Source: Symsagittifera roscoffensis
Taxonomy: Eukaryota; Xenacoelomorpha; Acoela; Convolutidae
Length of the DNA: 64,000 nucleotides
Assembly: GCF_963678635.1 (NCBI RefSeq)
Contig: NC_087065.1
Location: forward strand, 33,481,679-33,545,678
Direction of reading: 5' to 3'
Position 1 is the first letter of the stretch; each line of letters opens with the position of its first letter. The translations under genes were made by a program, and so were the position numbers. This document shows, piece by piece, positions 20,341-32,519 of this stretch. Under the pieces are notes generated by a model that saw only the letters and a program-made list of their open reading frames with translations, did no database searches and was not told the DNA's origin.

Positions 20341-21210
20341 TGCATTTTTTCACTTTTTTTTGGTGTATTGTAATGCAAACAACCGGAAAACTTTCAAATT
20401 TGGATAATCGATTAAAAGACATTCTGACAAATCTAGATTTTGTATTTGCATCAAAATCAAAACAGTGATCGAAACGATGTTCCTAATCTTCAATTTTGTT
20501 TTCACAGGCTCTTCCATTGTTTTGGTTTTTAATGGTCGACCACTCAATTTGAGTTAATTTTTCTAAATAAAAACATTGTTGATAATTCGGGCAGTCTTCT
20601 TCGTTTCTTAGATCTCCTCTCCATCGTTTTACAAAATTATTGAATTTTCTGTGTTGCTATACAAGTTAAAGTAATGCAATCTCCATCAACGTCATCTTTC
20701 TACCACTCTTTTAATTTTCTGAAGACTTTAAAATCTGATAAATGTCCATTTCAGACATTGAAAACGCTTTTGATAGAAACATATTTTTCTACTGAAATAA
20801 ACAAACAAACTTGAAAAAACTCGAATTGTTGTATCATTTTTATTTTATTCTATAATTACATTCACCAAAAATGTTTTTCCTTTGTTTAATGTCTAATTAG
20901 TTTTTAAAAAGTTCATGTAGCCAATCAAAACCCCAAACTAAGGCAAAAAAAAGTTGAAAACAAAAATTCAAATTCAAAAATTCGAACATTAATGATAATG
21001 TTTTCATTTGAATAGACATTTTTTGTTGGTAAGTTTGTTCAAATAAGACAAAAATTAGTTAAATTTTGATTAAAAAATTTAATTGAATAAGTTTTTATGT
21101 AATTTCTTGAACAAATGCTGGAAAATCAACTGATAATTATTTAGTTTTTTATGTCAATTTTGCTGAAATTTTGTTTGTTTTTTTCTGACTTTTCCTCAGA
21201 ATTCCTAGCT

Positions 21211-21609
21211 CTAAATGTACACTTCAGTGAGAAAAAATTGTTTTAAACCAATAATATTTCGATTACCAAACATACAAAACATCACAAAGCACTGCTGAGG
21301 TTTACAAGTAACAACAAACATGAAATCTCTCAAAAGTTGGAACAGTTCTTTGAATTGGTTCAAAGTATAATTGACATAAGCAACTTGTTTCATTGCTTCA
21401 TTCTCTTTTGCAGTGAAGAATCAAATCTGAATGTAGGGCTGCTTGTTAACATTGTACTTCTTGATTGTGACACACACCCTCCTCATGTTGTATGTTGCTG
21501 TTTCACATACTTCACAGATGTCGAGCTCCATAGTTGATTCTTTGACCAGTTTCTCCTTCTTGTTCACTAGGATATACTTGTTGAGACTTTTCAAATTGTC
21601 CCAAATCAT
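21211..21609 (-). pseudogene. Unidentified minus-strand reading frames
   Basis: Two minus-strand frames lie next to each other. The one at 21421-21609 is polar and contains a Cys pair (LDICEVCETATYNMRRVC). The one at 21211-21393 has a helical stretch (YTLNQFKELFQLLRDF) followed by a Cys/Phe-rich segment, and stays open upstream of its ATG for about seven codons. Codon content looks protein-like, but I recognise no family. They lie downstream of the Ty3-like pol remains and could be part of that element or a separate relic. Confidence 0.3.
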
Positions 21610-22713
21610 TAATTTTTAATAGTTGAAAGCAGGGCTTGAAGTAAATTTTCGCCTTGTAGAGTTTTTGTAACCAAACAAAACATTTCTTGTTTGATTTTTT
21701 GAGAACTCAATATAATTGGGACTAGTACAATTTTTTGAGAACATTTTTAAACAGCAAACTGATCAGATAAAGAGAAATGAGAAAAATGATTTTGAGATTT
21801 AATGAAAATGGATGTAAGCAGTATGAGTCATCGCGATTTCCATATTTGGAAGTAGTACCAAATATGGAAGGTTTTGTATGAATTTTCCCTTAATGGAAAG
21901 TGTGTGAGCGTCCTATAAAAAACCACAATTTTCTGCAAAAGTCATTCTTCCCAATGGCAGCTGCTATGTGTCAAGCTCTTCCCATCTTTCATTCAGACTA
22001 CAATAAAAAAAAACGCTTTTTATTTTGATTTCCAACGAGTTTTACGAAAAAATATATAGTAACCCAAGATTAATGTGTGTCTACCCACAATTCGTTATGT
22101 TGTTTGGAGAACTGTAAGTTTCATTTGGTTTTAATAGGAACATCTTTTAGCCAAGTTTTGCTGAGATTAGATAAACATATTCACATATATCAAGAAATTT
22201 ACTGTCTTTACACTTTGTTCAAACACAGTTCTCATTCAAGTAATGTTACATCAAGCGGAGAAGTCTTCAATCAGCTTAGTCAAGCAGCTCAACATAACTT
22301 ACGATGAAAAGGAGCCGGAAAAAAATTACCTAGATTTGCAAAGAAACGACTAAATTGGAAAATTTCAGGAGACATTATCTCTGTTTCTGATCAAAAACTT
22401 GCTTCAACACAAACTCATGTTTCAGTGTTTCTGGAGAGCATTTGAAAAAATCAAAATCAAAATATGAATCTAATTTTTGAGGATTGTTGACTGTTTTCCT
22501 GATTGTCAGGTTCTGCGAATAGTGGTTATGTAAGCTTGTTGATAAAATAATTAACTGTCTTACAAGGTTCTCTTAGTAGTTTTCCCTGATAATTCCTTAA
22601 GAACTAAGCTTTGGTTCCGGAAAACTTAATTCAAATGAAAAGAAAACCCAATATATAAACAAATGGGAAACTTGAAAAAATGGGTTTGAAATTTATGTGA
22701 AACTAAAATTGAG

Positions 22714-23395
22714 TTAGTTTTCGAGTTTGTTGTCACTATCTTCTTCATGTGCCACACCAAGTTTTCTTCTAAACAGAGCTAAATTATCCTGTTGGATCTT
22801 AAATTTTTCTATCTTGTACTTTCTGTCACGAATTGTTTCAATTTTGCAAATCATGCAGGAAAATTTTTAAGGGACTGAAACACTTCTTCGGATTTCTGTA
22901 GAAGATGTTAAATTCAACCATTTCTTCAAAACGAGACATTTTTAGTAAATCTTTACTTGTAAGCGAATGAAAACTTTTTCCGTTTCCCAGATCAACAACT
23001 TCAACAAAGTTTTATTCATTTGAATCATATGAAAACCCATACTTTTTTCTCAAAGATGAATTAGACATAGCCAGTTCTTTTCTAAATTCTCTAATTCTAT
23101 TACTCTCGAGTTCTCTCTATTCTGAAAGATCTATGATACTTTGCTCACTATCCTGGCAATTTTTAATAAATTTGAGAATCTTGTCAGTTTTGATACCAAT
23201 TTCAGTTTTGTGCTTTTCTTATTTTGGACCTGGAGGTCTTTGAGCTATAGTTAGAGATTAGCGTGAGGATATTTGTTTGTCTCGGCTAATGGAGTCGTGT
23301 TAAAAAAGATTTGATGATTCGGAAAAGCTTCTGATTGGCTGAACTTGAACTAGTTTGTTCAAGTGCTTTTCAGCATGCATTTTGAGAAAATGTTC
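22714..23395 (-). pseudogene. Unidentified decayed minus-strand coding tract with CxxC motif
   Basis: Read on the minus strand from about 23395, one frame stays protein-like for about 180 codons with roughly five stops, then continues after one frameshift near 22855 to a stop at 22714. Recognisable pieces are HFLKMHAEKH (zinc-finger-like His spacing), ILKFIKNCQDSEQSIIDLSE, LAMSNSSLRKKYGF, LLKMSRFEEMVEFNIFYRNP and CMICKIETIRDRKYKIEKF. It follows the end of the Ty3-like pol remains on the same strand. I cannot name a family. Confidence 0.4.
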
Positions 23396-23721
23396 GGTCA
23401 TTGAAAATATCTTGAAGAGGTGAAAATGTTAATGAATTTGAATTGGTTTTTAAAATGCACTTTTCTTTCATATTTTAGATTGTGGGATGAATGTTTTGTA
23501 ATCTTTTCGTGGCTGATTTCAAAGTCGCGATGATTGTTTATGTGATGATTTTTACGTTTTGGTCTTGTGGTATAATTTTTTTTATTTTCGATTTTTTCTT
23601 TCTGTTTGAGAAATTTTTTGTCGTCTACGTTTTTTGAGATTTGTTTGGGAAGTTCCTGCTCTTTTTTATGTAATTGTTTTTGTATGATTTGCATATGATT
23701 GTTTTGTTTTTGATTTTGTTC

Positions 23722-25101
23722 TCAACTGTTTTGAATGACTTTAAGTCCTGTAAAAGAGTATAATTGAGTAAGTTCTCGAAGTGAGCACTCTTTTGGGTAG
23801 TGAGGTATAAGGTTGTTTCGATGTTGAACGATCTCTTTTTTGTTCAAATCTGTAAGTTTGTATGTTACATCAGTTGGTTTGTCAACGATTTGAAATGGTA
23901 CTTTTCGGATGGGTTGAAACTTTTGAATATTCTTTTTTGTGTTACAAAGTTTGTAGCTGGTGTGAATCGTCAATTTATTTGGGATTGAACATTCTGTCTT
24001 TGTAATAGTTTTTTGGCTATTTTTGATAAATTTTATCGTGTTGTTTATCTCTGTTTAAAATCCATTCGCTATTTGTGCCAGAAGCTAACTTTAAGGTTTG
24101 TGGGTGATAAAAACTATCTTCATCGTGTGTGTGTGTAATGGTAGATTATAACAAACTGGTTCCTTCGTAGGTTGGCAATAACCTTGTGTGTTTTTTTGAA
24201 GAATTAGCTGTGAACATTATTGGATTACGTGGTTTTTGATTGAAAACCATCTCATAATGTGATAGTTTTAGGGTTGTTGTTGTCTGTGAATTATAAGCTA
24301 AGGGGAATAATTTTTCATCTGTTGACCATTCAGTGTATTTTGTATCATTTCCTTTTATGATACATCTGAGGTACTCTTGTAGTGAACGGCTCATTCCTCT
24401 GACTAAACCAATAGTCCATGGGGCATGAGACGTTCGTGGTTTGTGTTTAATGTTGTATAGGTGGTATAATATGATGATTTCACTATTTATGAATTCAGTG
24501 CCATTATCGGTGAAAGGGATTTCTTGTAATCCAAATTTTGCAAACTAGTGTTCGTAAAGTATTGTATACGCATAATATTCATTACAATGAGGTACTGGAT
24601 TGAGTAGTAAATAGTGTGTAAATGCAACAACTATGACTATTATATATAAATTTCTTTCTGAAGATGGTGATATTGGTCCTTCTGTATCAAATGAGGTTAT
24701 GCGGTTGAAATATAAACTTTGTTCTTTAAAATCTTATTTTTCTGCTTTTTACTTCTGATATATCTATGGTTTATTTAACTGGCATGTTGTGCAATCGTTG
24801 CATAATGCTTTGATCCAGATCGATGCATTTGGAAAGTAAAAATTTTGGATAAAATTTGATTATGTTCTTCTGATCCTGCATGTCTTTTTGTGTTTAAGGA
24901 ATGTGAAATGTGAAATGCTAGTAGTATCATATTTAGTGGTAAACAGGATACTTTTATTTCAAGTGTTCGGTATTCTAAACAATTGGTTTTCTCGTTTAAA
25001 GTTGTATTATTATAGTCTCTGAAGTATCTAAGACGTGTTTTGTTTCCTAGAATAGTGATATCTGCTTTTATGGGTTTTGTTTTACAGTTGTGCCAAGACA
25101 T
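23722..25101 (-). pseudogene. Integrase of Ty3-like copy 1
   Basis: The HHCC-like region (SLNTKRHAGSEEH) is at 25101-24775. The end of the catalytic core is at about 24420-24146: WTIGLVRGMSRSLQEYLRCI, then YEMVFNQKPR. The position of the catalytic Glu reads Arg here, whereas the copy at 60.9 kb keeps Glu. The C-terminal domain (23973-23722: VPFQIVDKPTDVTYKLTDLN, then HRNNLIPHYPKE) is the chromodomain-position beta-barrel typical of Ty3 integrases. Confidence 0.8.
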
Positions 25102-25271
25102 TAGTTGTTTAATGACCGGGTAAAGGTTTTGGCATTTTTGTAGTAGCTCAAGTGTTAATTTTTCTGTGGCTGGTGGAAAGAAGTATGTTATCTAGAGGGT
25201 CATGTAGGTTAAACACTTGATTTTTTGTGTATTTTGAATCGGTAACTCGAGGTCCTGATAAATTGATATTA

Positions 25272-25673
25272 TCAGTTAAAATTTCTTTTTCTATTAGGGA
25301 AAAGGTCTGTCTTATATGTTTTTTGTCTAAGTGGTTTTTGTTTTGTATAAATTTTGATCCATGATGAATATGGTATCGACTGAAATGTAGAATTTCCTAG
25401 CAAGTCTACTTCGTAGTGATCATTTTGGCAATATAGATATAATTTAGGTTTATGGTCTGTAAATAGAACTGTTGGATGTTTTGATCCAATTATTAAAAAC
25501 TCATATTCTGTGAGAGTATATATTATAGCTGTGCATTCTCTCATAAGTGTAGAAAGTCTAAATTCAGCTTGTGTAAATAGGCTTGAGTTTGCTGAAATTA
25601 GATTCATTTTATTTGTTCCACTGCGTGATGGTAATAATGTTGCGCCGATGCCAAAATTTGAGACGTCGCACAT
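25272..25673 (-). pseudogene. RNase H domain of Ty3-like copy 1
   Basis: The 133-codon frame begins CDVSNFGIGATL (first catalytic Asp region), continues with SANSSLFTQAEFRLS and the ECTAIIYTLTEYEFLIIG helix, and ends the domain with VLFTDHKP, the second Asp. This is the Ty3-type RNase H layout. Confidence 0.8.
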
Positions 25674-25741
25674 AGCCTAAAATGGTAGGACTGGGTCTGG
25701 AATAGTATTTCATATTTGTTCAGTGAGAAGTGTTTTTATTT

Positions 25742-26420
25742 CTAAAAATCGTTTCTGATGTTCTGTTGTCCATTCAAAACTTTTTGATGTCTGAGATTGT
25801 TATAAAATGGTTTTAAAAGTTTTTGCATTTTATAGACGTATTTACTTAAATAGTTTAGCATTCCAAGAAATTCTTGGATTTTCTTTTTCATTGATGGAGA
25901 TTGAAGTTTTATGATTGCGTCTAAGCAAGATTTTAATGGAGTGATTGTATTTCCTTCATTAATATATCCAAGGAATTTTACACGAGTGAGAAAACAATTT
26001 GATTTGTCTGGTACTGCTTTCATATTTTCTTTAGGTGGTTTTTCCCAATACTTTAAACGTTTCGTGTTTTGTTTGTGATTGCATCAAAACGTCGTCTAAA
26101 CGTTTTATGACATTTTTACTGAGAATGAGTGGTCGGAAAATTTTAAATGCTGAGAATGCTGTTGGTCCTGGGGAAAACTCTATTAGAAAAACCTATTAAT
26201 TTCGTATTGTTGATTTTCAATGGCGAATTGTGTTAAGTGTCGTTATTGTTCATCTAGTGGCATTTGATTGTATGCGCTGTTCATGTAGGCTGCTGTAAAG
26301 TATTTTCCGTTTATTTTTGTGAGAATTACTTGAATTGGTTCTATGGGCCAATTACATTTAGATTCATCATTGAGGGAATTGAGATATTCTGCGTTCCAAA
26401 ACGATTTTCAAAGATTCTCC
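25742..26420 (-). pseudogene. Reverse transcriptase of Ty3-like copy 1
   Basis: A conserved segment starting NWPIEPIQVILTKINGKYFT (near 26350) leads into the first catalytic region, where the family Asp is replaced (TAAYMNSAYNQ). The second catalytic motif, YLDD in the sister copy, reads RLDD at 26102-26091. The thumb/connection follows as FLGYINEGNTITPLK and FLGMLNYLSKYVYKMQKLLK (26023-25742). The copy is dead by frameshifts as well as substitutions. Confidence 0.75.
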
Positions 26421-26836
26421 TTTAGCTAGAATAACAACGGGATTTATGAATGTATTTCCTTTTGCTTGTTCTTCTTTATTTACTGGAGAAATGATTTTGT
26501 ACTGCTCTATTATGTCTAGTAATCTATTGACTTGATCTCTTAGGTGAATTGGAACTTTACTTTCTCAGTGTTTTTTAAAAATTGGGTCTAGTTTTAGAGG
26601 TAGACGTCGTGGTGAGTTTACTTTTCCGACATCGAATTTTGATGTAGCGTAAACCATTGGGTATTTAAGTAGTAGTTCAACTAGATGTTCAAATTCTTTT
26701 TGTGTAGTTTGAGAATGTTAAGAATTGAACATTTTAAGGAATTTTTGTTGTTCAGTAGTATATTTCGATGTTTGAAATGTTGGTTTAAAATAAGGTGTTT
26801 TTGTAAAACAATCTGTGTTTCGTTTTTTTTTTCTGA

Positions 26837-27640
26837 TCATAATATAACTGAAAATTTTTCATTTAGAATTGTTGATTGACATATAAATATGAATAAAAAT
26901 TTCAAGACATCATTTACTCTATATGCTATTTCTTTTGTGGGAGAAGTTGCTGCATTTGTTTTGCAAAAAACTAAAAGTCCTAGAGGTAATTTTATTTTAC
27001 CTGGAGAATGATTGTTTTTATGTAACGAAATTATATCTGATTTTGTATTTTTTGTGTGTTTAATTGATGAGATTGTTACTCGGAAAAATTTATGAATTGG
27101 CTTGAATTCAAGGTCTGAAATGTATAGATTTTGTTTGTTTTGTTTCATGTTGTATTGGTGGACTTGACTTATTGAGAAGTTATATACATATCCTTCTAGT
27201 GGTTTCAGGTATTTTCGTTCTTGGTAAAATTTGGAGAAAAATGGAGGTTATCTATTTAATTTTTGGAAGAATGTACGAGATGTGTTTTTCATTCTTGTAT
27301 GTTTATCCTTTATATGTATTTTGCTGTTTAGGATAATAATAGTGGGAATATGTTCAGTAACCAATGGTATTCCTACGATATTGTGTTTTATATCTGTGCC
27401 ATGGAATGTTTGTTTGAAAAATTTACTTAAAAGTTTTTTTTGTTCCATTGTTCGAGTGGGAACAAGAAATAATTGAATTTTTCCACAATTTGTTAAAGTT
27501 GATCCTTAAGCTGTAGCTAATTTGTTTGAGGTTTTTCAAGGTATTAATTTTGGATGTAAACTTTGTATTTCATTCCGAATGGGAACATTTATAATATTTG
27601 ATTCTGCTCCTGAATCTATTAAAAAATCAATTTCGAGGTC
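26837..27640 (-). pseudogene. Protease and connector of Ty3-like copy 1
   Basis: The aspartic protease signature (hydrophobic residues, then DSGAESNI) is encoded at about 27630-27590, with DSGA at 27616-27605. The frame is broken downstream. The 103-codon frame at 27148-26837 looks like the protease-to-reverse-transcriptase connector. Confidence 0.6.
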
Positions 27641-28318
27641 TGGTGATTGAAAATCTTTGCTCCTTGAGCTTTCTAAGAGAAGTGGAACGGTCTAAGTTTT
27701 TTCTTTTGGTAGTTGTACCTTATTTGTTGTTTTCTGATATATATTGTTTGTACTTGAACTTCCATCCATTGCTTGATCGTTATAATCAGGGTATTATCGA
27801 AATAAAAAGATTATTATTGTTTCGGTAATAATTTGATTCGATTGGTGTTTCGTTTTCATTTTCAATTTAAAGCTTGAAACCACTGTGGAATCACTGTTCA
27901 TGTGATTTAAATGTAATTCTGAACTTTTGTGTTATCAATACTAGGAGGGTCTGATTGGGTTTCTTCAGTTGATTGTACTTGGATGATTTGTCTTTGATGT
28001 TTAGGTGTGCTTCTTCTATAGTTTTGTTGTGAATTTTGATATTGTGTAATATTTCTATGTGGTGACTGAGAATATTTTCTTGGTCAGTTTGAGTAATTAG
28101 AATTTCGGTTATTGGAGGTTTCACGTGATCTAATGTGATAATTATTTTAGTTTGATCTATTGTTTCAGTAGTTTCTTGATCTTTCATTTGGGTGTTGTCT
28201 ATTCCTATTGTTTGAGTAGTTTCGGTTTTGATTATAAGAGGATTTTCTAGAACGGTCTTTCGAAAAATATCTATTTCGGGAATTTGAGTTTAAACAATTT
28301 CTATTGTAATTGGAGTAA

Positions 28319-28669
28319 TTACTTCTGTTTGAGTTTGATCGTGAATAAATATTTTGATATTGATTGTTTACTATGTGATCGAGTATATCTACTTCGTGAG
28401 AAACTTCGTGAACTTCTTTGATTTGGAGATCTTCCGCGGTAGTTATTTCTGTAGGGTGATTGTTGTCTAGAGGTATGATTTTTATTTGGAAAAGTTTTTT
28501 CTGAACTATTATTACTGTGAATGTTTTTGCTTGGTAAATTTTGTTCTTTTTTCATGTTTGGATAATATGATTTATTTGTTTCTCTATATTTCTGTGGTTT
28601 GTTCTGATTATCTTGTTGTTTTTGTCTACATTCAGCAATGCTATGTCCATATCTACGCCAAAATTACAC
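28319..28669 (-). pseudogene. Gag C-terminal remnant of Ty3-like copy 1
   Basis: A nucleocapsid-type zinc knuckle (CCHC spacing, with GH and a final Cys) is visible at 28669-28627, but a frameshift falls inside the motif and removes its second Cys from frame. After it comes a basic tail rich in Arg, Ser, Tyr and Asn (28555-28319: NNYRGRSPNQRSSRSFSRSR). Knuckle plus Arg-rich tail is typical of RNA-binding Gag proteins. Confidence 0.65.
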
Positions 28670-29039
28670 CATTTTTTGAATGATGGTTTGCCTTTAAATT
28701 TTGGATTGTTCTCGTAGATATTTATTATTTGAGTGATTTTTTCAGCTAGTTCAGTCTCAGAGTCATGTTTTTGCGATGAGGAAAATCAGATAGTAATTTA
28801 TAAATCTAACAATGATTTTTAATACTAACTAATTTTTGTACTTTGTATTTAACAAATTATTTATTGAAAAGTTTGATTTACTGCAAATTTTGGTGGAAAC
28901 GACTTGTGCTCTTTTTATCAGTCGTTTTTGTATAAATAGGAGGTTTAGCACGAGTAATGTTGTTGAAGAATTTTTTCGTCAAATTATTTTCATGTTAGTA
29001 AATGAAAATTTCAATTTACTGCATAAAGTACTCTAAATA

Positions 29040-29820
29040 CAAAAGTTTGTTCCGGTTTCCGTCGTACTATCGTGTAGCAAAATGGTCCGATTCCTGATCG
29101 TTTTTCAAGCCACGATCTTGGTCTTCTTTCAATACCTAGTATTTCTTTTTTTGGTTGAAGTTTGGCGTAAATTTATTGAGACGTAGAGACATTTCTAGTA
29201 AATTATCTATTGCGTCTAGCATTTTTGCAATTTTACATTTGTCTAATTCTAAGTTAATTAAGGTCTTGTTCGAGACTTTTTATCGCACCAGATGAGTTAT
29301 GACCTATTGGTTATACTCATAGAGTAATTTCAGAAAAAGTATGCCGTCTGCTCGTCACGTTATCTTACTTTCGGCTGGATAGATTCGTGCAACTTCTTAG
29401 TCTAATAACAATCTTAATCTTAAGCTTATATCTCCTAGTCTCAATAGATCTAGTGTATACTAGTTCTTGGAGTTTATCCAGAAAGAGAAAAACTCTATTC
29501 AAAGTTTTATTCAAATTGTTCTGGTGCTGAAACTACAAGTAGTTTCAGCGCTTATAAATAAGTGTCAATGTTACAGATGGAATATGATTGGTTAGTCATA
29601 AATATTTTTTAGTGATAATCTATCAATAATATAACTGGTTTATAAATACTAGTTTGGAACTGGTTCCAAAAGTTCCTCCCCATTTTCAATGGTCGGATCA
29701 ATGACTCTTATAGTTTTTAACCAGCTGAAGTTGGTCGAAAATTGGTCTTTTAAAAAATGTTACTTAAGTTTCATGGACGTGGTGGATTAAGCATTCGATG
29801 CAAATTTGTGGCAAAGTAGA
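29040..29820. other. Gene-free stretch before the giant inverted repeat
   Basis: I see no gene here. A fragment similar to the SINE-like body of 11170-11460 lies at about 29660-29715. Part of this DNA may be the 5' end of the Ty3-like copy 1, but no repeat of it was recognised elsewhere. Confidence 0.4.
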
Positions 29821-29824
29821 ATAG

Positions 29825-29920
29825 AAATTATTCATTGCAGCACACAGAAGAAAAACACGAAATCGATTTCATTTTTTGAGGGCACTGAGACAGAGTCATG
29901 TGGTTGCGTACATTGACGAC
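29825..29920 (+). pseudogene. Left flank of the interrupted coding tract
   Basis: An open frame of 32 codons (including FLRALRQSHVVAYIDD) runs into GACGAC at 29915-29920 and is cut by the giant inverted-repeat element. The frame resumes in phase after the second GACGAC at 45029. The source protein is not identified; the Y-I-D-D residues recall a reverse-transcriptase motif but the context is too short. Confidence 0.4.
29915..29920. repeat. Target-site duplication, left copy (GACGAC)
   Basis: This 6-bp sequence abuts the first base of the giant element and is repeated exactly at 45029-45034 just after its last base. Confidence 0.8.
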
Positions 29921-29966
29921 AGTAGTATGCATATAGTGCGTTAGGATAGGGCGGAGGGGGTTGTCA

Positions 29967-30089
29967 TACATGGATGACCATTAGGTATAAATCATAATGG
30001 TCACCATGTATTAAATGATCAGCAATGGTCACTATGTAATAATCCTAATTGTCACCATGTATAATTTTATACCTAATAGTCCTCATGTA
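29967..30089. promoter_or_regulatory. Subterminal iterated motifs of the giant element (left end)
   Basis: Four direct copies of a 14-bp motif lie at 29997-30010 (ATGGTCACCATGTA), 30025-30038 (ATGGTCACTATGTA), 30048-30061 (ATTGTCACCATGTA) and 30076-30089 (ATAGTCCTCATGTA), spaced 28, 23 and 28 bp start to start. One inverted copy lies at about 29967-29981. The mirror set is at about 44860-44985. Such subterminal iterations are where transposases bind in many DNA transposons; that role is inferred here. Confidence 0.65.
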
Positions 30090-32519
30090 AAACTTCGGTA
30101 TATTATTGAGTATTCCCACTGAACGTTGTGGAAACGGGAATGGAATTAAATTTTGGTCGGTGCTTGTTTTCCCTTCTAAAGTTTGGGGGTATTGGCTTGT
30201 TTACATGTAAAATGACATTATATACCTATTATATGCAATCAGTTGAACCTAATGCAACCAAACTATATGGTATATAGGAAAGCACCAGATTTTGGCAGCG
30301 TAGCTTAACTGTTGGCTGCGGTGAACGATTTCCTTCAAAAATGCATGTTTTATTGCTGAATCTCGAAGAGAGGAAAATTCGTCAATTGCGGCGGCCGCCA
30401 CCTCTATTTAGTCAAAAATTAATGATCAATTTGACCGAAATAAGAATGAAAAATTTCTTTAAGCCAACTGAAGGTAAAAAACAAAGAAAAATTATTGAAC
30501 ACTGAAAACTCTAAAATAATGAAATTGGCTTGAAAATTTCGACATTTCCATTTTCCGTGTCTACAGGAGACTGAAAAAACGTCTGAAATCTATGACAAAA
30601 GCTTTGATTTTATAGAAAGGTTGAAAGAGCTAATAGGTTGAAGTGGCTAAAGATCTTGAAAAACGAGAACACTGAAGAAAGCCAAAAGTGCCCACTAATT
30701 TTGCTGCAGCTATTTCTAAGACTTGCATATACCAGTTTTTTTTATAAAAAAGGAAACAATTTTCGGGGCTTCTTAAAAACGTTTAGTACTTTCTATTAAC
30801 TTTATTGTGCTAACCGAATTTTTGAAAATAATCATCAAAGCGGACCTAGTAACTGGGGGAAAACTGTTATTTGTTTGCCAATATATACGATAAAACAGAG
30901 TGACTATCGAATAAAGCAGGTGAAAACTTATTTGCGATTTTTAAGGAAAACAATTATTCAAATTAGAGCTAATTCAATCGGGAAAGACTCAACACAATCT
31001 AAGACAAGTTATGGATACAAACTCAAAACTTGATATGAGTTCGGAGTTATAATTTGAGCATCCAAAACTTTTGATTTTTCCATTACAAGAATATGCAATT
31101 AAATAACTTTTTAATTTGATACTACAATCTGGTCAACTGTTCTCAGTATCTTCTAATTAGACTCAAAAAGTTTGAAGCGCTATCAGTTATTATCATCGAT
31201 TAACCCTCTGCTCAACAAATTAAATTTTGAGTTTTTTAATATAAATCTGATCTTTTGAATATTTTCATGATTAGGCTATTGCCTCTCAACATACGGTGGC
31301 TTTTTGGCCAAAATATTTGATTACACATCTACAACTAATTATGGTATTGAGAGATCAACCTTTCTTTCAATATATGTCTGAGGTGATCGCATCATGATAT
31401 TTCTTCTCATTTTTGCATCGATATTTGTCTTCTCTATTAACAAGACTTGTCTTCGAAAAACCCTTAGTTGTTTGAAATTGTAGGAAAAAAAATCAAGCCT
31501 TATCATCAACACTCTACCTGAATGTTCGGATTCGGTCACACGATAGCTGTTTCAAACTAAGCAATGTTTTCACACCAATTTGGCTATAGCAGTTTCCGAA
31601 AACTTGTAAGTGCCATTTTGTAGTTTCAATGCATTTCGATAAATGTCAATTATGTTGTGTTATCTTAAGCTGGAACGACTAACAAAGATATGTTTAATTT
31701 GCCCAAAATATCTTTGTTAGACATTTCTACTAAGAGGAATTGAAATTTTGAGCCTCAATGCAGAAAAACTTGCTATTTATATAAAGACAAAAGGCGTAGG
31801 CATTTTGAGCTATTTCATAAAAAGCTCTATCAACTAAATAAAACTTGAATTTAAAAAACATGTACTGACTGTTTATCTGATTACACAATTGCTTCCTTTC
31901 TGTGGGTTTATAAGTTTGATTCAAAAATATGATTTTTCAAATGAAAACCATTGAGAACTTGTGGTTTTTAGAGATTGATCAATCGTTCTTCAAATATACA
32001 GTACCTGTCACTTAGACTTTGCCCGCTTACCGTCTTCAGCTCTAACAGCCGCATGTCATTTCAACCATTCTTCTATCGATCGGGTTTGTCTGCACAATCA
32101 AGGATTTTCCTCAATAAACCATAAATTTTTTCTAATAATTTTCTTATCATAATTTTTATCTCTATGAGCAACAGTTCATCAAACACTTTGGACTCCATGC
32201 TGTCTCCAATTGGACTTGTTGTTTGATGCTTCCATCGACTTGAAAACTTGAAAATTGATTTTTCCTGTTACAACTTTGAAACATTTTTCATAATCAATGA
32301 CTGCAGATATATTGAAATTATCAATGCAGCATATGCCACTTTTTCAGATTGAATTGTTCATAATGAGGATACCGGGAAGATCAAATCTTTCGAGGTAATT
32401 TTTTAAAATAAATTTCTCAAATTGTTTTGCAAAACAAGAAAATGAAAAAAACTATCATTATATTGTCTGGTTGATTATTCTAGAAGATTCAAGTTACTTA
32501 AGAAGAAAGATTTGGATTG

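Larger units (their letters stand above)
23398..28690 (-). mobile_element. Decayed Ty3-like LTR retrotransposon, copy 1 (minus strand)
   Basis: In 5' to 3' order on the minus strand the tract holds a Gag end with zinc-knuckle remnant and Arg/Ser-rich tail (28669-28319), a Thr/Ile-rich spacer (28187-27891), a protease active site DSGA (27605-27616), reverse transcriptase, RNase H, integrase core and an integrase C-terminal domain (23973-23722). Many stops and frameshifts break it. It is the same family as 58.6-61.5 kb, which lies in the opposite orientation. I could not find a convincing LTR pair, so the ends are set by coding similarity only. Confidence 0.8.

Noticed and set aside
29041-29660. 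5' LTR of Ty3-like copy 1
   Set aside because: No matching repeat was found at the other end of the element, and no primer-binding site was recognised on the minus strand.
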